Positions 48,261 to 56,561 of a stretch of DNA of 64,000 nucleotides are shown piece by piece. This DNA comes from Bacillus sp. AFS073361 (GTDB lineage Bacteria; Bacillota; Bacilli; Bacillales; Cytobacillaceae). Position numbers and translations under genes: made by a program. The stretch is from contig NZ_NUZU01000005.1 in assembly GCF_002567005.1 (NCBI RefSeq), positions 41,693 to 105,692 on the forward strand, read 5' to 3'. How positions within the stretch are numbered: the stretch's first letter is position 1; the number at the start of each line of letters is the position of its first letter. Under the pieces are notes generated by a model. The model saw nothing but the letters and a program-made list of their open reading frames with translations, was not told the origin of the DNA and ran no database searches.

Positions 48261-49127
48261 ATGGCCACTTTTAAAGACTTTCGTAACAATGTAAAACCGA
48301 ACTGGTGCCCTGGCTGTGGCGACTTCTCTGTACAAGCGGCAATGCAACGTGCGGCAGCGAATGTTGGTTTAGAACCCGAAAATCTTGCTGTAATTTCTGG
48401 AATCGGCTGTTCTGGCCGGATTTCAGGTTATATTAATTCCTATGGTTTCCATGGAATTCATGGCCGTTCACTTCCAATTGCACAAGGTGTGAAAATGGCA
48501 AATCGTGACCTAACTGTTATCGCTTCTGGCGGAGACGGAGATGGATATGCAATTGGAATGGGGCATACGATTCATGCTATTCGTCGTAATCTCGACATTA
48601 CTTATATCGTAATGGATAACCAAATTTATGGTTTAACAAAGGGTCAAACATCACCACGTTCAGCAGCAGGCTTTAAAACAAAGTCATCTCCGCTTGGATC
48701 GATTGAGCAATCAATTTCTCCAATGGAAATGGCGTTAACTGTAGGAGCAACATTTGTAGCACAAAGTTTCTCTACAGACTTAAAAGATTTAACTGCTTTA
48801 ATTGAAGCAGGTATTAATCACAAAGGATTTTCATTAATCAATGTGTTCAGTCCATGTGTTACTTATAATAAGGTAAACACATACGATTGGTTTAAAGAAA
48901 ATCTTACTAAACTTAGTGATATCGAAGGTTATGATCCTTCAAATCGCGAAGAAGCAATGCAGACATTAATGAAGCATAATGGTCTTGTTACAGGGCTAAT
49001 TTATCAAAATACTGAACGTAAGTCATATCAAGAATTAATAACTGGCTTCTCTGAAACACCATTATCTAAAGCAGACCTTAATTTGGATCAAAATTATTTT
49101 GATAAATTAGTTTCTGAATTTATTTAA
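48261..49127 (+). CDS. korB: 2-oxoacid:ferredoxin oxidoreductase beta subunit
   Basis: 288-aa thiamine-diphosphate-binding subunit. TPP motif GGDGDGYAIGMG with N in MDNQIYGLTKGQTSPRS (residues 90-132). Cys 16 and Cys 19 (WCPGCGD), Cys 50 and Cys 199 (FSPCVTYN) are the expected ligands of one 4Fe-4S cluster. The ATG directly follows the korA stop. The pair decarboxylates a 2-oxoacid to the acyl-CoA and reduces ferredoxin. A 14-bp terminator follows. Confidence 0.92.
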   Translation: MATFKDFRNNVKPNWCPGCGDFSVQAAMQRAAANVGLEPENLAVISGIGCSGRISGYINSYGFHGIHGRSLPIAQGVKMANRDLTVIASGGDGDGYAIGMGHTIHAIRRNLDITYIVMDNQIYGLTKGQTSPRSAAGFKTKSSPLGSIEQSISPMEMALTVGATFVAQSFSTDLKDLTALIEAGINHKGFSLINVFSPCVTYNKVNTYDWFKENLTKLSDIEGYDPSNREEAMQTLMKHNGLVTGLIYQNTERKSYQELITGFSETPLSKADLNLDQNYFDKLVSEFI

Positions 49128-49132
49128 TGGCA

Positions 49133-49178
49133 AATAGAAAATCCCGGGGCTATAGCCCACGGGATTTTCTATTGTTTT
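49133..49178 (+). terminator. korAB terminator
   Basis: Perfect 14-bp stem (49133-49146 with 49160-49173) and T-rich tail, 6 bases after the korB stop. Confidence 0.92.
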
Positions 49179-49242
49179 CAAGTCCGTTAACCTTTATACT
49201 ATAATAATGTGTGGACTATGTCTGAAAGGGGCATTTGAACAA

Positions 49243-50787
49243 ATGAATGAAAAACAACGTTTAGAAGGTACGCAAGTCGAGTCTGTTAATTCTTCGGACA
49301 AAAAATCCGCCAAGGATTACAGCAAGTACTTTGAACAAGTAATTACTGCACCATCCTTGAAGGATGCTAAAAAGCGTGGAAAAGAAGAAGTAAAGTACCA
49401 TAATGACTTTGCGATTCCAGAGGAGTTCCGTGGAATGGGCGAGGGTCGAAAGTTTTATATCCGTACCTATGGGTGTCAGATGAATGAGCATGATACGGAA
49501 GTTATGGCAGGGATATTTTTAGCTTTAGGTTATGAACCCACTGACAGCACTGAAGATGCAAATGTCATTTTATTAAATACATGTGCAATTAGGGAAAATG
49601 CTGAAAATAAAGTGTTTGGTGAACTAGGTCATTTAAAGTCATTAAAATTGGAAAAGCCTGACTTACTTTTAGGTGTTTGTGGATGTATGTCACAAGAAGA
49701 ATCTGTTGTTAACAAAATTCTAAAAACCTACCATCAGGTTGATATGATTTTTGGTACCCATAATATTCACCGTTTACCACATATCTTGAATGAGGCATAC
49801 ATGTCAAAAGAGATGGTTGTTGAGGTATGGTCTAAAGAAGGAGATGTCATTGAAAACCTTCCAAAAGTCCGTCGTGGGAATATTAAAGCTTGGGTTAACA
49901 TCATGTATGGTTGTGATAAATTCTGTACGTATTGTATCGTACCATTCACTCGTGGGAAAGAAAGAAGCCGCAGGCCGGAAGAAATCATTCAAGAAGTACG
50001 TCATCTTGCCGCACAGGGTTACCAAGAAGTTACCTTGCTTGGTCAAAATGTAAATGCTTATGGAAAAGATTTAGAAGAAGGTTCGTATGGTCTGGGTGAA
50101 TTGATGGATGAATTACGAAAAATTGATATTCCAAGAATCCGCTTCACCACAAGCCATCCGCGTGACTTTGATGATCGTTTAATTAATGTGCTGGCCAAAG
50201 GTGGAAACTTAATGGACCATATTCATTTACCGGTTCAATCAGGTTCTACTGATGTATTAAAAATTATGGCACGTAAGTATACTAGAGAACAATATTTAGA
50301 ATTAGTAAGAAAAATTAAAGCGGCAATTCCTAATGTAGCTCTAACCACAGATATTATAGTGGGTTACCCGAATGAAACGGATGAGCAGTTTGAAGAAACA
50401 ATGTCTCTCTATCGTGAAGTCGGTTATGAATTAGCATATACCTTTATTTATTCTCCACGTGAAGGCACTCCAGCTGCAAAAATGGAAGATAATGTTCCAA
50501 TGGAAGTTAAGAAAGCACGGTTACAACGCTTAAATGCACTTGTGAATGAACTTTCCTTAGAAGCGATGAAAAAGCATGAAGGGCAAATCGTTGATGTCTT
50601 GGTTGAAGGGGAGAGTAAGAACAATCCTGATGTCCTTGCAGGTTACACATCTAGGAATAAGCTTGTAAACTTTGTTGCACCAAAATCTGCAATTGGAAAA
50701 ATTGTAAAAGTCAAAATAACAGAAGCAAGAACATGGTCATTGAACGGAGAAATCGTGAAAGAACTAGATCCAGCAGAGGTGAAGTAA
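49243..50787 (+). CDS. miaB: tRNA-2-methylthio-N6-dimethylallyladenosine synthase MiaB
   Basis: 514-aa radical SAM methylthiotransferase modifying A37 of tRNAs reading UNN codons. Cluster-binding Cys of the MTTase domain are in [21 protein letters not shown] and [10 protein letters not shown]. The radical SAM motif is CDKFCTYC, and a TRAM domain ends the protein. The N-terminal extension ([10 protein letters not shown]...DYSKYFEQV) is the Bacillus form. The ATG at 49243 matches family N termini and has AAAGGGG 11 bases upstream; the ATG at 49207 has no ribosome binding site. Confidence 0.95.
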   Translation: MNEKQRLEGTQVESVNSSDKKSAKDYSKYFEQVITAPSLKDAKKRGKEEVKYHNDFAIPEEFRGMGEGRKFYIRTYGCQMNEHDTEVMAGIFLALGYEPTDSTEDANVILLNTCAIRENAENKVFGELGHLKSLKLEKPDLLLGVCGCMSQEESVVNKILKTYHQVDMIFGTHNIHRLPHILNEAYMSKEMVVEVWSKEGDVIENLPKVRRGNIKAWVNIMYGCDKFCTYCIVPFTRGKERSRRPEEIIQEVRHLAAQGYQEVTLLGQNVNAYGKDLEEGSYGLGELMDELRKIDIPRIRFTTSHPRDFDDRLINVLAKGGNLMDHIHLPVQSGSTDVLKIMARKYTREQYLELVRKIKAAIPNVALTTDIIVGYPNETDEQFEETMSLYREVGYELAYTFIYSPREGTPAAKMEDNVPMEVKKARLQRLNALVNELSLEAMKKHEGQIVDVLVEGESKNNPDVLAGYTSRNKLVNFVAPKSAIGKIVKVKITEARTWSLNGEIVKELDPAEVK

Positions 50788-50788
50788 A

Positions 50789-51244
50789 GTGGCGAAATAT
50801 ACAAAAGATGATATCGTTGCACGTGCAACAGACTTAGCTCGAATGATTGCAGAAACAGAAGAGGTTGACTTCTTTAAACGTGCAGAAGCACAATTAAATG
50901 AAAACACGAAAGTTCACACTTTAATTTCAGATATAAAAGGATTACAAAAGCAAGCTGTAAATCTTCAGCATTATGGAAAACCTGAGGCCTTGAAAAAGGT
51001 TGAAGATAAGATTGCTTCGATTGAGCAAGAATTAGATGAAATTCCTGTTGTACAGGAGTTCAAACAATCACAATTAGATGTAAACGAATTGCTTCAAATT
51101 ATTGCTTCAACCATTTCAAATACAGTCACCGATGAAATCATCATTTCAACGGGCGGCGATGTATTATTAGGAGAAACTGGTTCAAGCATGCAAAATGGCG
51201 GCGGTTCTTGTGAAGGTCACGACGATTGCGATCACGAACATTAA
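50789..51244 (+). CDS. ricA: RicA (YmcA), RNase Y specificity / phosphorelay accelerator
   Basis: 151-aa member of the YlbF/YmcA (Com_YlbF) family. With RicF (YlbF) and RicT (YaaT), RicA forms a complex that carries 4Fe-4S clusters, redirects RNase Y and promotes sporulation, biofilm and competence. The helical core is DIVARATDLARMIAETEEVDFF; the tail CEGHDDCDHEH supplies Cys and His residues, consistent with metal/cluster binding. The GTG at 50789 is 1 base after the miaB stop with GAGGTGAAG before it. Confidence 0.92.
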   Translation: MAKYTKDDIVARATDLARMIAETEEVDFFKRAEAQLNENTKVHTLISDIKGLQKQAVNLQHYGKPEALKKVEDKIASIEQELDEIPVVQEFKQSQLDVNELLQIIASTISNTVTDEIIISTGGDVLLGETGSSMQNGGGSCEGHDDCDHEH

Positions 51245-51250
51245 GATTCC

Positions 51251-51284
51251 AGCCAGGCTTACTAGAGCCTGGCTTTATTTTTTT
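51251..51284 (+). terminator. ricA terminator
   Basis: Nine-bp stem AGCCAGGCT / AGCCTGGCT and a long T-rich tail. Confidence 0.9.
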
Positions 51285-51424
51285 CCTCCTATTTATTTTC
51301 CCCTCCAATCTGAATCTTATTACTCTTCATTTTTAAAGTACATGCATACAAGGCACACACCTATAACTCCCGCATAAAATGAACTATGACTAAACTTTTA
51401 TCCAGTACTCAACAAAATAAATTT

Positions 51425-51453
51425 CACACTAGTCTTATATCTTGCATACGATG
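51425..51453 (+). promoter_or_regulatory. Candidate mother-cell (sigma-K/sigma-E) promoter of cotE
   Basis: CACAC (51425-51429) and GCATACGATG (51444-51453), about 15 bases apart, resemble sigma-K; CATACGAT is also one base from the sigma-E -10 CATACAnT. B. subtilis cotE has both sigma-E and sigma-K promoters. Confidence 0.45.
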
Positions 51454-51485
51454 AAATGAAAATGAATGAGGAGGGTTCGCGCGAA

Positions 51486-52031
51486 ATGGGAGAATATAGA
51501 GAGATAATTACCAAGGCCGTAGTAGCGAAAGGACGTAAATTTACACAGTCCAATCATACGATTAGCCCGGCGCATAGTCCAACAAGTATACTTGGCTGTT
51601 GGATCATCAACCATAAATATAATGCGAAAAAGGTTGGCAAGACTGTAGAGATACATGGCTCTTATGACATCAATGTTTGGTACTCATTTAATGATAATAC
51701 CAAAACAGAAGTTGTCACAGAACGTGTCCAATATACAGACGTCATTAAGTTAAAGTATCGTGACCATGATTGCCTCGATGACAATGAAATTAGTGCTCGA
51801 GTGCTGCAGCAGCCAAATTGTGTTGAAGCAGTCATTTCTCCGAATGGCAATCGTATCATCGTCCATGTTGAAAGAGAATTCCTCGTAGAGGTGATTGGCG
51901 AAACAAAGGTTTGTGTTCTTGTCAGCTCTGATGGATGCAAGGACTGCGATGATGATTGGGGTATGGATGTAGACGATGAAGAATTCGAAGAGTTAAATCC
52001 AGATTTCTTAGTCGGCTCAGAAGAAGAATAA
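51486..52031 (+). CDS. cotE: Outer spore coat morphogenetic protein CotE
   Basis: 181-aa protein that assembles the outer coat on the forespore in the mother cell. It is highly similar to the known family over its whole length ([57 protein letters not shown]) and has the acidic C-terminal tail used for coat-protein interactions. The ATG at 51486 gives the B. subtilis length exactly; the in-frame ATG at 51456 precedes the GAGGAGGG site. Gene order then departs from B. subtilis. Confidence 0.96.
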   Translation: MGEYREIITKAVVAKGRKFTQSNHTISPAHSPTSILGCWIINHKYNAKKVGKTVEIHGSYDINVWYSFNDNTKTEVVTERVQYTDVIKLKYRDHDCLDDNEISARVLQQPNCVEAVISPNGNRIIVHVEREFLVEVIGETKVCVLVSSDGCKDCDDDWGMDVDDEEFEELNPDFLVGSEEE

Positions 52032-52035
52032 AAGT

Positions 52036-52065
52036 AACTAGGAGGTTTTACTTCCTAGTTTTTTT
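52036..52065 (+). terminator. cotE terminator
   Basis: Stem AACTAGGAGG / CTTCCTAGTT (one G-U) and a T-run. Confidence 0.88.
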
Positions 52066-52125
52066 CTTTTTCATGGGAATTATTAAATGGAAAATTAGCA
52101 TGCTATGATAAGGAGGTGTTAGAAA

Positions 52126-52326
52126 ATGGAACCTAGACAGCCTGGAAATAAAAATATACCCGATTTTGACAAATTAAATGACCGAATCATTGCAGAGAGT
52201 TCACCCTCACCAATGTTAGTGATCAAAACCAATCTCGATCCACAAGATGCTACTGAATGTAATCCGTACTATAATGATACCGTAGGGAAAAACCCTAAAA
52301 AAGTAAAGGATTACTTTGAGGAATAA
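52126..52326 (+). CDS. Small conserved-looking protein of unknown function
   Basis: 66-aa acidic, proline- and asparagine-rich protein that I do not recognise. It has a strong ribosome binding site (AAGGAGGTG at 7-8 bases), its own place between two terminators, and no membrane segment or signal peptide. The middle (ESSPSPMLVIKTNLDPQDATE) may form a short beta structure; the rest looks disordered. Its position after cotE makes a sporulation role possible, but nothing in the sequence proves it. Confidence 0.65.
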   Translation: MEPRQPGNKNIPDFDKLNDRIIAESSPSPMLVIKTNLDPQDATECNPYYNDTVGKNPKKVKDYFEE

Positions 52327-52355
52327 GAAAGCCAGGAGATTACCCCTGGCTTTCT
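52326..52355. terminator. Bidirectional hairpin between convergent genes
   Basis: Eleven-bp stem AGAAAGCCAGG / CCTGGCTTTCT. It starts at the stop codon of the 66-aa gene and its right arm covers the last codons of the minus-strand acetyltransferase. Confidence 0.7.
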
Positions 52356-52891
52356 GTCCATTCTGCTTTTAATAACGACAAAACGTACGTATTATAAAAT
52401 TGTTCATTTTGATTAATATAGCCGCGAAGAATTCCTTCCTTTGTGAAACCAATCTTCAGTAGTAAATTGATTGATGCTACATTTTCCGGAAAGACAACGG
52501 CACCAAGACGATTTAAATCTAAGTGGTGAAAGCTAAAGCGGATTACTTCATTTATCGCTTCGGAACTTAGTCCCCTTCTCCAATAATCTGGATGGAGTTC
52601 ATAGCCAATCTCAGCACGCCTATTTTTTAAATGTAAACCGTTAAGCCCCACCGTACCGATGAAGCGCTGATTTTCTTTTAATTTTATACCCCAACGGATC
52701 CCGCGTTTTTCAACAAAATTCTTATAAAACATGTCAATTAATCTTGAAGCTTCAACAGGTAAAGTAAAACGATTAGTCCCATAAAACCTCGTCACTTCTT
52801 CTAAGGATAAAATTTCGTATATGTAGTCCACATGCTGATGGGTTATTTCAATTAATTTAAGTCTTTTGGTTTCTAAAATGGGAAAAGTCAT
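52340..52891 (-). CDS. GNAT-family N-acetyltransferase (RimJ/RimL type)
   Basis: 183-aa acetyl-CoA-dependent acetyltransferase of the RimJ/RimL branch, shown by LETKRLKLIEI at the N terminus, the acetyl-CoA-binding RRGLSSEAINEVI, and the block NRLGAVVFPENVASINLLLKIGF. The substrate cannot be read from sequence; relatives acetylate ribosomal proteins, antibiotics or small amines. It is the only minus-strand gene in the first 58 kb and is convergent with the 66-aa gene. Confidence 0.88.
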   Translation of the reverse strand: MTFPILETKRLKLIEITHQHVDYIYEILSLEEVTRFYGTNRFTLPVEASRLIDMFYKNFVEKRGIRWGIKLKENQRFIGTVGLNGLHLKNRRAEIGYELHPDYWRRGLSSEAINEVIRFSFHHLDLNRLGAVVFPENVASINLLLKIGFTKEGILRGYINQNEQFYNTYVLSLLKAEWTESQG

Positions 52892-53019
52892 AGCAAATCC
52901 TTTCTATTAGCCCTTAGTGCTTCGAATTTCCATATGAATTCTAAATCTTAATACTAATTATTAGTGTATAATGGCATAAAAGAAATTTCCATTATATTTT
53001 GGTTTAGAAGGTGTACATT

Positions 53020-53667
53020 TTGCAAAAAGCGGAGTATATAAATTTAATAGAAACAGAGCTATTCCCGAAAATACAATTAACGACAACAAGTCCGTTTGAC
53101 CCAATTATAGTAGAAAATCAATCACAGATCTGGAAAACCATCGGAAGTGGTAATTATGCTGGGGTATTTTCGCTTGATGCAAAGCCAGAATGGGTTGTAA
53201 AAGTATATGGTCGAAATCCTGAGGAACTTAAGAAGGAAATTGAAGTATATAAAAGATTAGGAAATCATAAAAGTTATTCTACTCTGTATGATTATGGGGA
53301 AAATTATTTAATCTTAAAAAAGCTAGAAGGTATCACTTTGTTTGATGCCCTGGTAAAGGGGGTTCCAATTCCCGAATCAGTTATAAATGATATTGATTCC
53401 GGTTTGGATTATGCAAGGTCAGTTGGATTAAATCCCTACGATGTCCATGGGAAAAATGTCGTCATGTTTGAGGGTAGGGGTTATATAGTGGATATATCTG
53501 ATTTTTATAAAAAAGGATTTTGTAGGAAATGGAAAGATTTAAAAAAAGCTTATTATAAGATTTATTTACCATATATATATAAATATCATCCACCAATCCC
53601 TTTTTTAATGGTTGATGCAATGCGGAAAGGATATCGGATGTATCGTCGTTTGAAAAAGAAAGGCTAG
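53020..53667 (+). CDS. Protein-kinase-like protein (YrzF/YbdM type)
   Basis: 215-aa protein with a small bacterial kinase fold. It has a glycine loop IGSGNYAGVF (residues 41-50), Lys 61 in WVVKVYG, and a catalytic loop with Asp 141 and Asn 146 (NPYDVHGKNVV; the usual HRD His is replaced). A DFG-like Asp 158 lies in VDISDF. The C-terminal 50 residues are very basic and aromatic (YYKIYLPYIYKYHPP), perhaps membrane- or nucleic-acid-binding. It resembles the short Ser/Thr kinases of Bacillus. The TTG at 53020 follows AGAAGGTG. Target unknown. Confidence 0.75.
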   Translation: MQKAEYINLIETELFPKIQLTTTSPFDPIIVENQSQIWKTIGSGNYAGVFSLDAKPEWVVKVYGRNPEELKKEIEVYKRLGNHKSYSTLYDYGENYLILKKLEGITLFDALVKGVPIPESVINDIDSGLDYARSVGLNPYDVHGKNVVMFEGRGYIVDISDFYKKGFCRKWKDLKKAYYKIYLPYIYKYHPPIPFLMVDAMRKGYRMYRRLKKKG

Positions 53668-53696
53668 AAAATAATAATATGTAGCGAGGTGTTATT

Positions 53697-54161
53697 ATGG
53701 ATGACCGTCAGTTTCGAAACGCAATGGGGAAATTTGCAACTGGAGTAACAGTAGTGGCAACAGAAGTTGCGGGAAATGTACATGGAATGACTGCAAATGC
53801 CTTTATGTCTGTTTCGCTTAATCCAAAACTTGTTGTCATTTCGATTGCTGAAAAAGCACAAATGCTTGAAAAGATAAAACAAAGCAAAAAGTTCTCGGTC
53901 AATATACTTGCTGCGGGACAACAAGAATTATCAATGATATTTGCAGGACAGTTAAAAAATCAACAAAATGTAGTGTTTGACCGTCTTGAAGGAATCCCGG
54001 TTTTACCTGGCGCAGTGGCACAAATTACATGTGAAGTATCGGCGGAGCATGTTGAAGGAGATCATACCCTTTTTATTGGCCGGGTAACTAGCATTAACCT
54101 GGAAGATTCGGATCCGTTAATTTATTTTAGTGGAAGATATCGATCGCTTCGAGACGAGTAA
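53697..54161 (+). CDS. Flavin reductase-like FMN-binding protein
   Basis: 154-aa protein of the flavin reductase (HpaC-like) family, with FRNAMGKFATGVTVVA, GMTANAFMSVSLNPKLV and the C-terminal HTLFIGRV...YFSGRYRSL. Such proteins supply reduced flavin to two-component monooxygenases or act as general FMN reductases. No oxygenase component is nearby, so the partner is unknown. The ATG follows GCGAGGTG, 29 bases after the kinase-like gene; a terminator follows. Confidence 0.88.
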   Translation: MDDRQFRNAMGKFATGVTVVATEVAGNVHGMTANAFMSVSLNPKLVVISIAEKAQMLEKIKQSKKFSVNILAAGQQELSMIFAGQLKNQQNVVFDRLEGIPVLPGAVAQITCEVSAEHVEGDHTLFIGRVTSINLEDSDPLIYFSGRYRSLRDE

Positions 54162-54170
54162 AAAAGATTC

Positions 54171-54202
54171 AATAAGTCCTATTTGGTAGGGCTTATTTTT
54201 TT
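54171..54202 (+). terminator. Flavin reductase gene terminator
   Basis: Eleven-bp stem AATAAGTCCTA / TAGGGCTTATT with one G-U pair and a T-tail. Confidence 0.9.
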
Positions 54203-54270
54203 ATTTTCTGAAAATTTGATACAATAATAATAAAATACATACCATAAAAAAGATGAAAGGAGATATTACA

Positions 54271-55080
54271 ATGGTTTTACAACTTGAAAATGTCTCATTA
54301 AGACGAGAAGGAAATTGGATTTTGCAAAATGTAAATTGGCAGATTAATAGAAGAGAAAATTGGGTATTATTTGGTTTAAATGGCTCGGGTAAAACTGCAA
54401 TCCTAAATTTATTAAATGCCTATTATTTTCCGACAAAAGGGAATGTAACTGTACTGGGCATGGAATTTGGGAAAACGTATCTAAGTGAGAAACTGCGCAA
54501 ACAAATTGGATTTGTATCATATTCACTTCAGGAAAAATTTCATCCCGGAGATAACGCATTTGAGGTTGTCTTAAGCGGGGCTTTTGCATCGATTGGTCTC
54601 TATGAAACACCCACAGATGAAATGAGGAAAAAGGCTGTTGGTCTTTTGGAGTCACTTGGTTGTATTAGATATGCAAACCGAAATTACGAAAAATTATCAC
54701 AGGGTGAAAAGCAGCGTGTATTAATTGCTCGTGCACTGATGGCAGACCCTTCTTTGCTGATTTTGGATGAACCGACAAATGGATTAGATTTTATTGCACG
54801 TGAACAACTATTAGAATCGATTGAAAAAATTGCAAAAGATCCCGATGGCCCGAGCTTGATTTATGTCACGCATCATCTCGAGGAAATCCTTCCTGTTTTC
54901 AACAAAACCCTTTTACTAAAAGAGGGTCAAGTTTTTGCAGCTGGAGAGACAAGAAAATTGCTAACAAGTGAAAAGTTAACGGAATTTTTCAATCTTCCAG
55001 TACAGGTTGAGTGGAAGATAAACCGTCCATTGCTTACAAGACTACAGGTTGATGAGAAAGAAAGAATCAGTACATATTGA
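54271..55080 (+). CDS. ylmA: ABC transporter ATP-binding protein (YlmA-like)
   Basis: 269-aa single ABC ATPase with Walker A GLNGSGKTAIL, signature LSQGEKQRVLIARALM, Walker B LLILDEPTNGLD and H-loop YVTHHLEE. The LSQGE form of the signature and overall sequence resemble B. subtilis YlmA. No permease gene is adjacent, so it may be a soluble ABC protein or pair with a distant permease. The ATG at 54271 follows AAAGGAGAT. A G-U-containing hairpin (55090-55114) without T-tail follows. Confidence 0.85.
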   Translation: MVLQLENVSLRREGNWILQNVNWQINRRENWVLFGLNGSGKTAILNLLNAYYFPTKGNVTVLGMEFGKTYLSEKLRKQIGFVSYSLQEKFHPGDNAFEVVLSGAFASIGLYETPTDEMRKKAVGLLESLGCIRYANRNYEKLSQGEKQRVLIARALMADPSLLILDEPTNGLDFIAREQLLESIEKIAKDPDGPSLIYVTHHLEEILPVFNKTLLLKEGQVFAAGETRKLLTSEKLTEFFNLPVQVEWKINRPLLTRLQVDEKERISTY

Positions 55081-55089
55081 TGATTGAAG

Positions 55090-55114
55090 AGGCGTATGAA
55101 TTCATCATGCGCCT
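55090..55114 (+). terminator. Hairpin after the YlmA-like gene
   Basis: Ten-bp stem AGGCGTATGA / TCATGCGCCT with one G-U pair, no clear T-run. Possible weak terminator or 3'-end stabiliser. Confidence 0.45.
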
Positions 55115-55225
55115 ACAATCGTTATTTTGGTTTATGTGTAAAACTTCACAGATTTAAAGAAGATTGTATTATATAGTAAAAGGGAGCTGTGATATTAAAA
55201 TTATCTGACTGAGAGGTTAGGCACG

Positions 55226-56116
55226 ATGAAAAAATCTTTTGTATTCATATTGAGTCTGATGTTTATATTTATTGCAGGCTGTGGGTCAGCAAGTAACTTA
55301 ACGATAAAACTTTCTACACCAAAAACATTTACACCTGGAAAAATATATGCGATGCAGTTTTCTGTGGTCGACAAACAGGGAAATCCGGTGGAGGGGGCTA
55401 AAGTGAGTGCTGAATTAAATATGAAAAATATGGACCACGGAACAACCCCTGTAGCAGTTAAAGAAATTGGGGATGGCAAATATATTGGAACCGCTAATAT
55501 AGCGATGAACGGTGATTGGATGGCTACAATAAAAGTAGAACAAGATGGCAAAATTGTTGAGGATGAAAAGCAATTTACTGTTGAGGCAAAAACATTAGCG
55601 AATGCCCATAAAGCGACAAAAGAAGTTACTTTACCTGAATTTAAGTTAATGGACCAGAATGGAAATTCAGTAACGAAACAAGATTTTTTAGGGAAAACCG
55701 TTGTACTGACCTTTACGTATGTTAATTGTATCGATCCAAACGCATGTCCCATATTATTGGGGAATTTCAGCCATTTGCAGCAGGATCTGAAATCAAAAAG
55801 AAGTAAGACAGATAATCTTTTACTTGTGTCCATTTCACTTGACCCTGAAAATGATAAACCAGAAATCATGAAAGAACATGCAAAGAAAATGAATTTTGAT
55901 TTATCCTACCTGAAAATGCTGACAGGAGATAAGAATCAGATTCAAAACTTGGCAAATACCCTCGGTGAGCATTATGAAAAAAGAGGGTCTGAAGTTTTAC
56001 ATGACAACAAAACGTTTATCTTTAATGGAGACGGAAGGCTGACGCATGAATTTACAGGAAGCATCATTGATCGTGATGAATTATATCAGGATGTTGTTTT
56101 CAAATTGGAGGAATAG
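55226..56116 (+). CDS. Lipoprotein with YtkA-like and SCO1/SenC domains
   Basis: 296-aa lipid-anchored, extracytoplasmic protein. Signal peptide with lipobox IAGC (Cys 19). A YtkA/FixH-like beta domain (30-120) contains MKNMDHG, a possible copper-binding Met/His patch. A thioredoxin-like SCO domain (135-295) has Cys 168 and Cys 174 in CIDPNACP and the conserved His 259 in LHDNKTFIF. Typical SCO proteins have CX3CP; this one has CX5CP. A role in copper delivery to cytochrome oxidase or thiol-redox is likely, but no oxidase gene is nearby. Confidence 0.85.
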   Translation: MKKSFVFILSLMFIFIAGCGSASNLTIKLSTPKTFTPGKIYAMQFSVVDKQGNPVEGAKVSAELNMKNMDHGTTPVAVKEIGDGKYIGTANIAMNGDWMATIKVEQDGKIVEDEKQFTVEAKTLANAHKATKEVTLPEFKLMDQNGNSVTKQDFLGKTVVLTFTYVNCIDPNACPILLGNFSHLQQDLKSKRSKTDNLLLVSISLDPENDKPEIMKEHAKKMNFDLSYLKMLTGDKNQIQNLANTLGEHYEKRGSEVLHDNKTFIFNGDGRLTHEFTGSIIDRDELYQDVVFKLEE

Positions 56117-56161
56117 TAAGATAGCAGCAGCCTGAAGAGTCTAAAAAAAGGAGTATCTACA

Positions 56162-56347
56162 ATGCCAATTATTAATGTTCAAATATTAGAAGGAAGACCA
56201 AAAGAGAAAATAGAAGAAGTTATTCACAATCTTACTAATACTGTTTCAGAAACATTAGACGCTCCAAAGGAGAGCATAAGAGTTATCGTTACAGAGATCC
56301 CAAAATCCCATTGGGGAATAGCTGGGGTCCCAGTTTCAAAAAGGTAA
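56162..56347 (+). CDS. 4-oxalocrotonate tautomerase family protein
   Basis: 61-aa small tautomerase. The catalytic Pro follows the initiator Met (MPIINVQILEGRPKEK), and Arg residues at 12 and 40 (GRPKEK, ESIRVIVTEI) match the active-site pattern of 4-OT/YwhB. Members form hexamers and act on enol/keto acids; here the substrate is unknown and no aromatic-degradation genes are near. ATG follows AAAGGAGT. A terminator lies at 56429. Confidence 0.88.
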   Translation: MPIINVQILEGRPKEKIEEVIHNLTNTVSETLDAPKESIRVIVTEIPKSHWGIAGVPVSKR

Positions 56348-56428
56348 TGGAGAGTATAGTGGTTTTTTGGGGGGAATTAGATCCTTGTAGTCAGCAAAAG
56401 TATGTGAGTGCGAAATAACTTGTCATTT

Positions 56429-56468
56429 AGACTGTCCTTTAACATAACATAAGAGGACAGTCTTTTTA
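56429..56468 (+). terminator. Tautomerase gene terminator
   Basis: Perfect 10-bp stem AGACTGTCCT / AGGACAGTCT with a 15-base loop and five Ts. Confidence 0.85.
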
Positions 56469-56561
56469 TTTATTATGGTAAAATTAATCTGAGGTTTTTG
56501 ACCGGAAAATCTAGTATAATCATTTGGACAACCTTTAGATAAATGAATCGGAGAGAAATAT

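Noticed and set aside
55201..55869. 222-aa minus-strand open frame over the SCO lipoprotein gene
   Set aside because: The plus-strand frame has a lipobox, domains and a ribosome binding site; the antisense frame has no recognisable domain.
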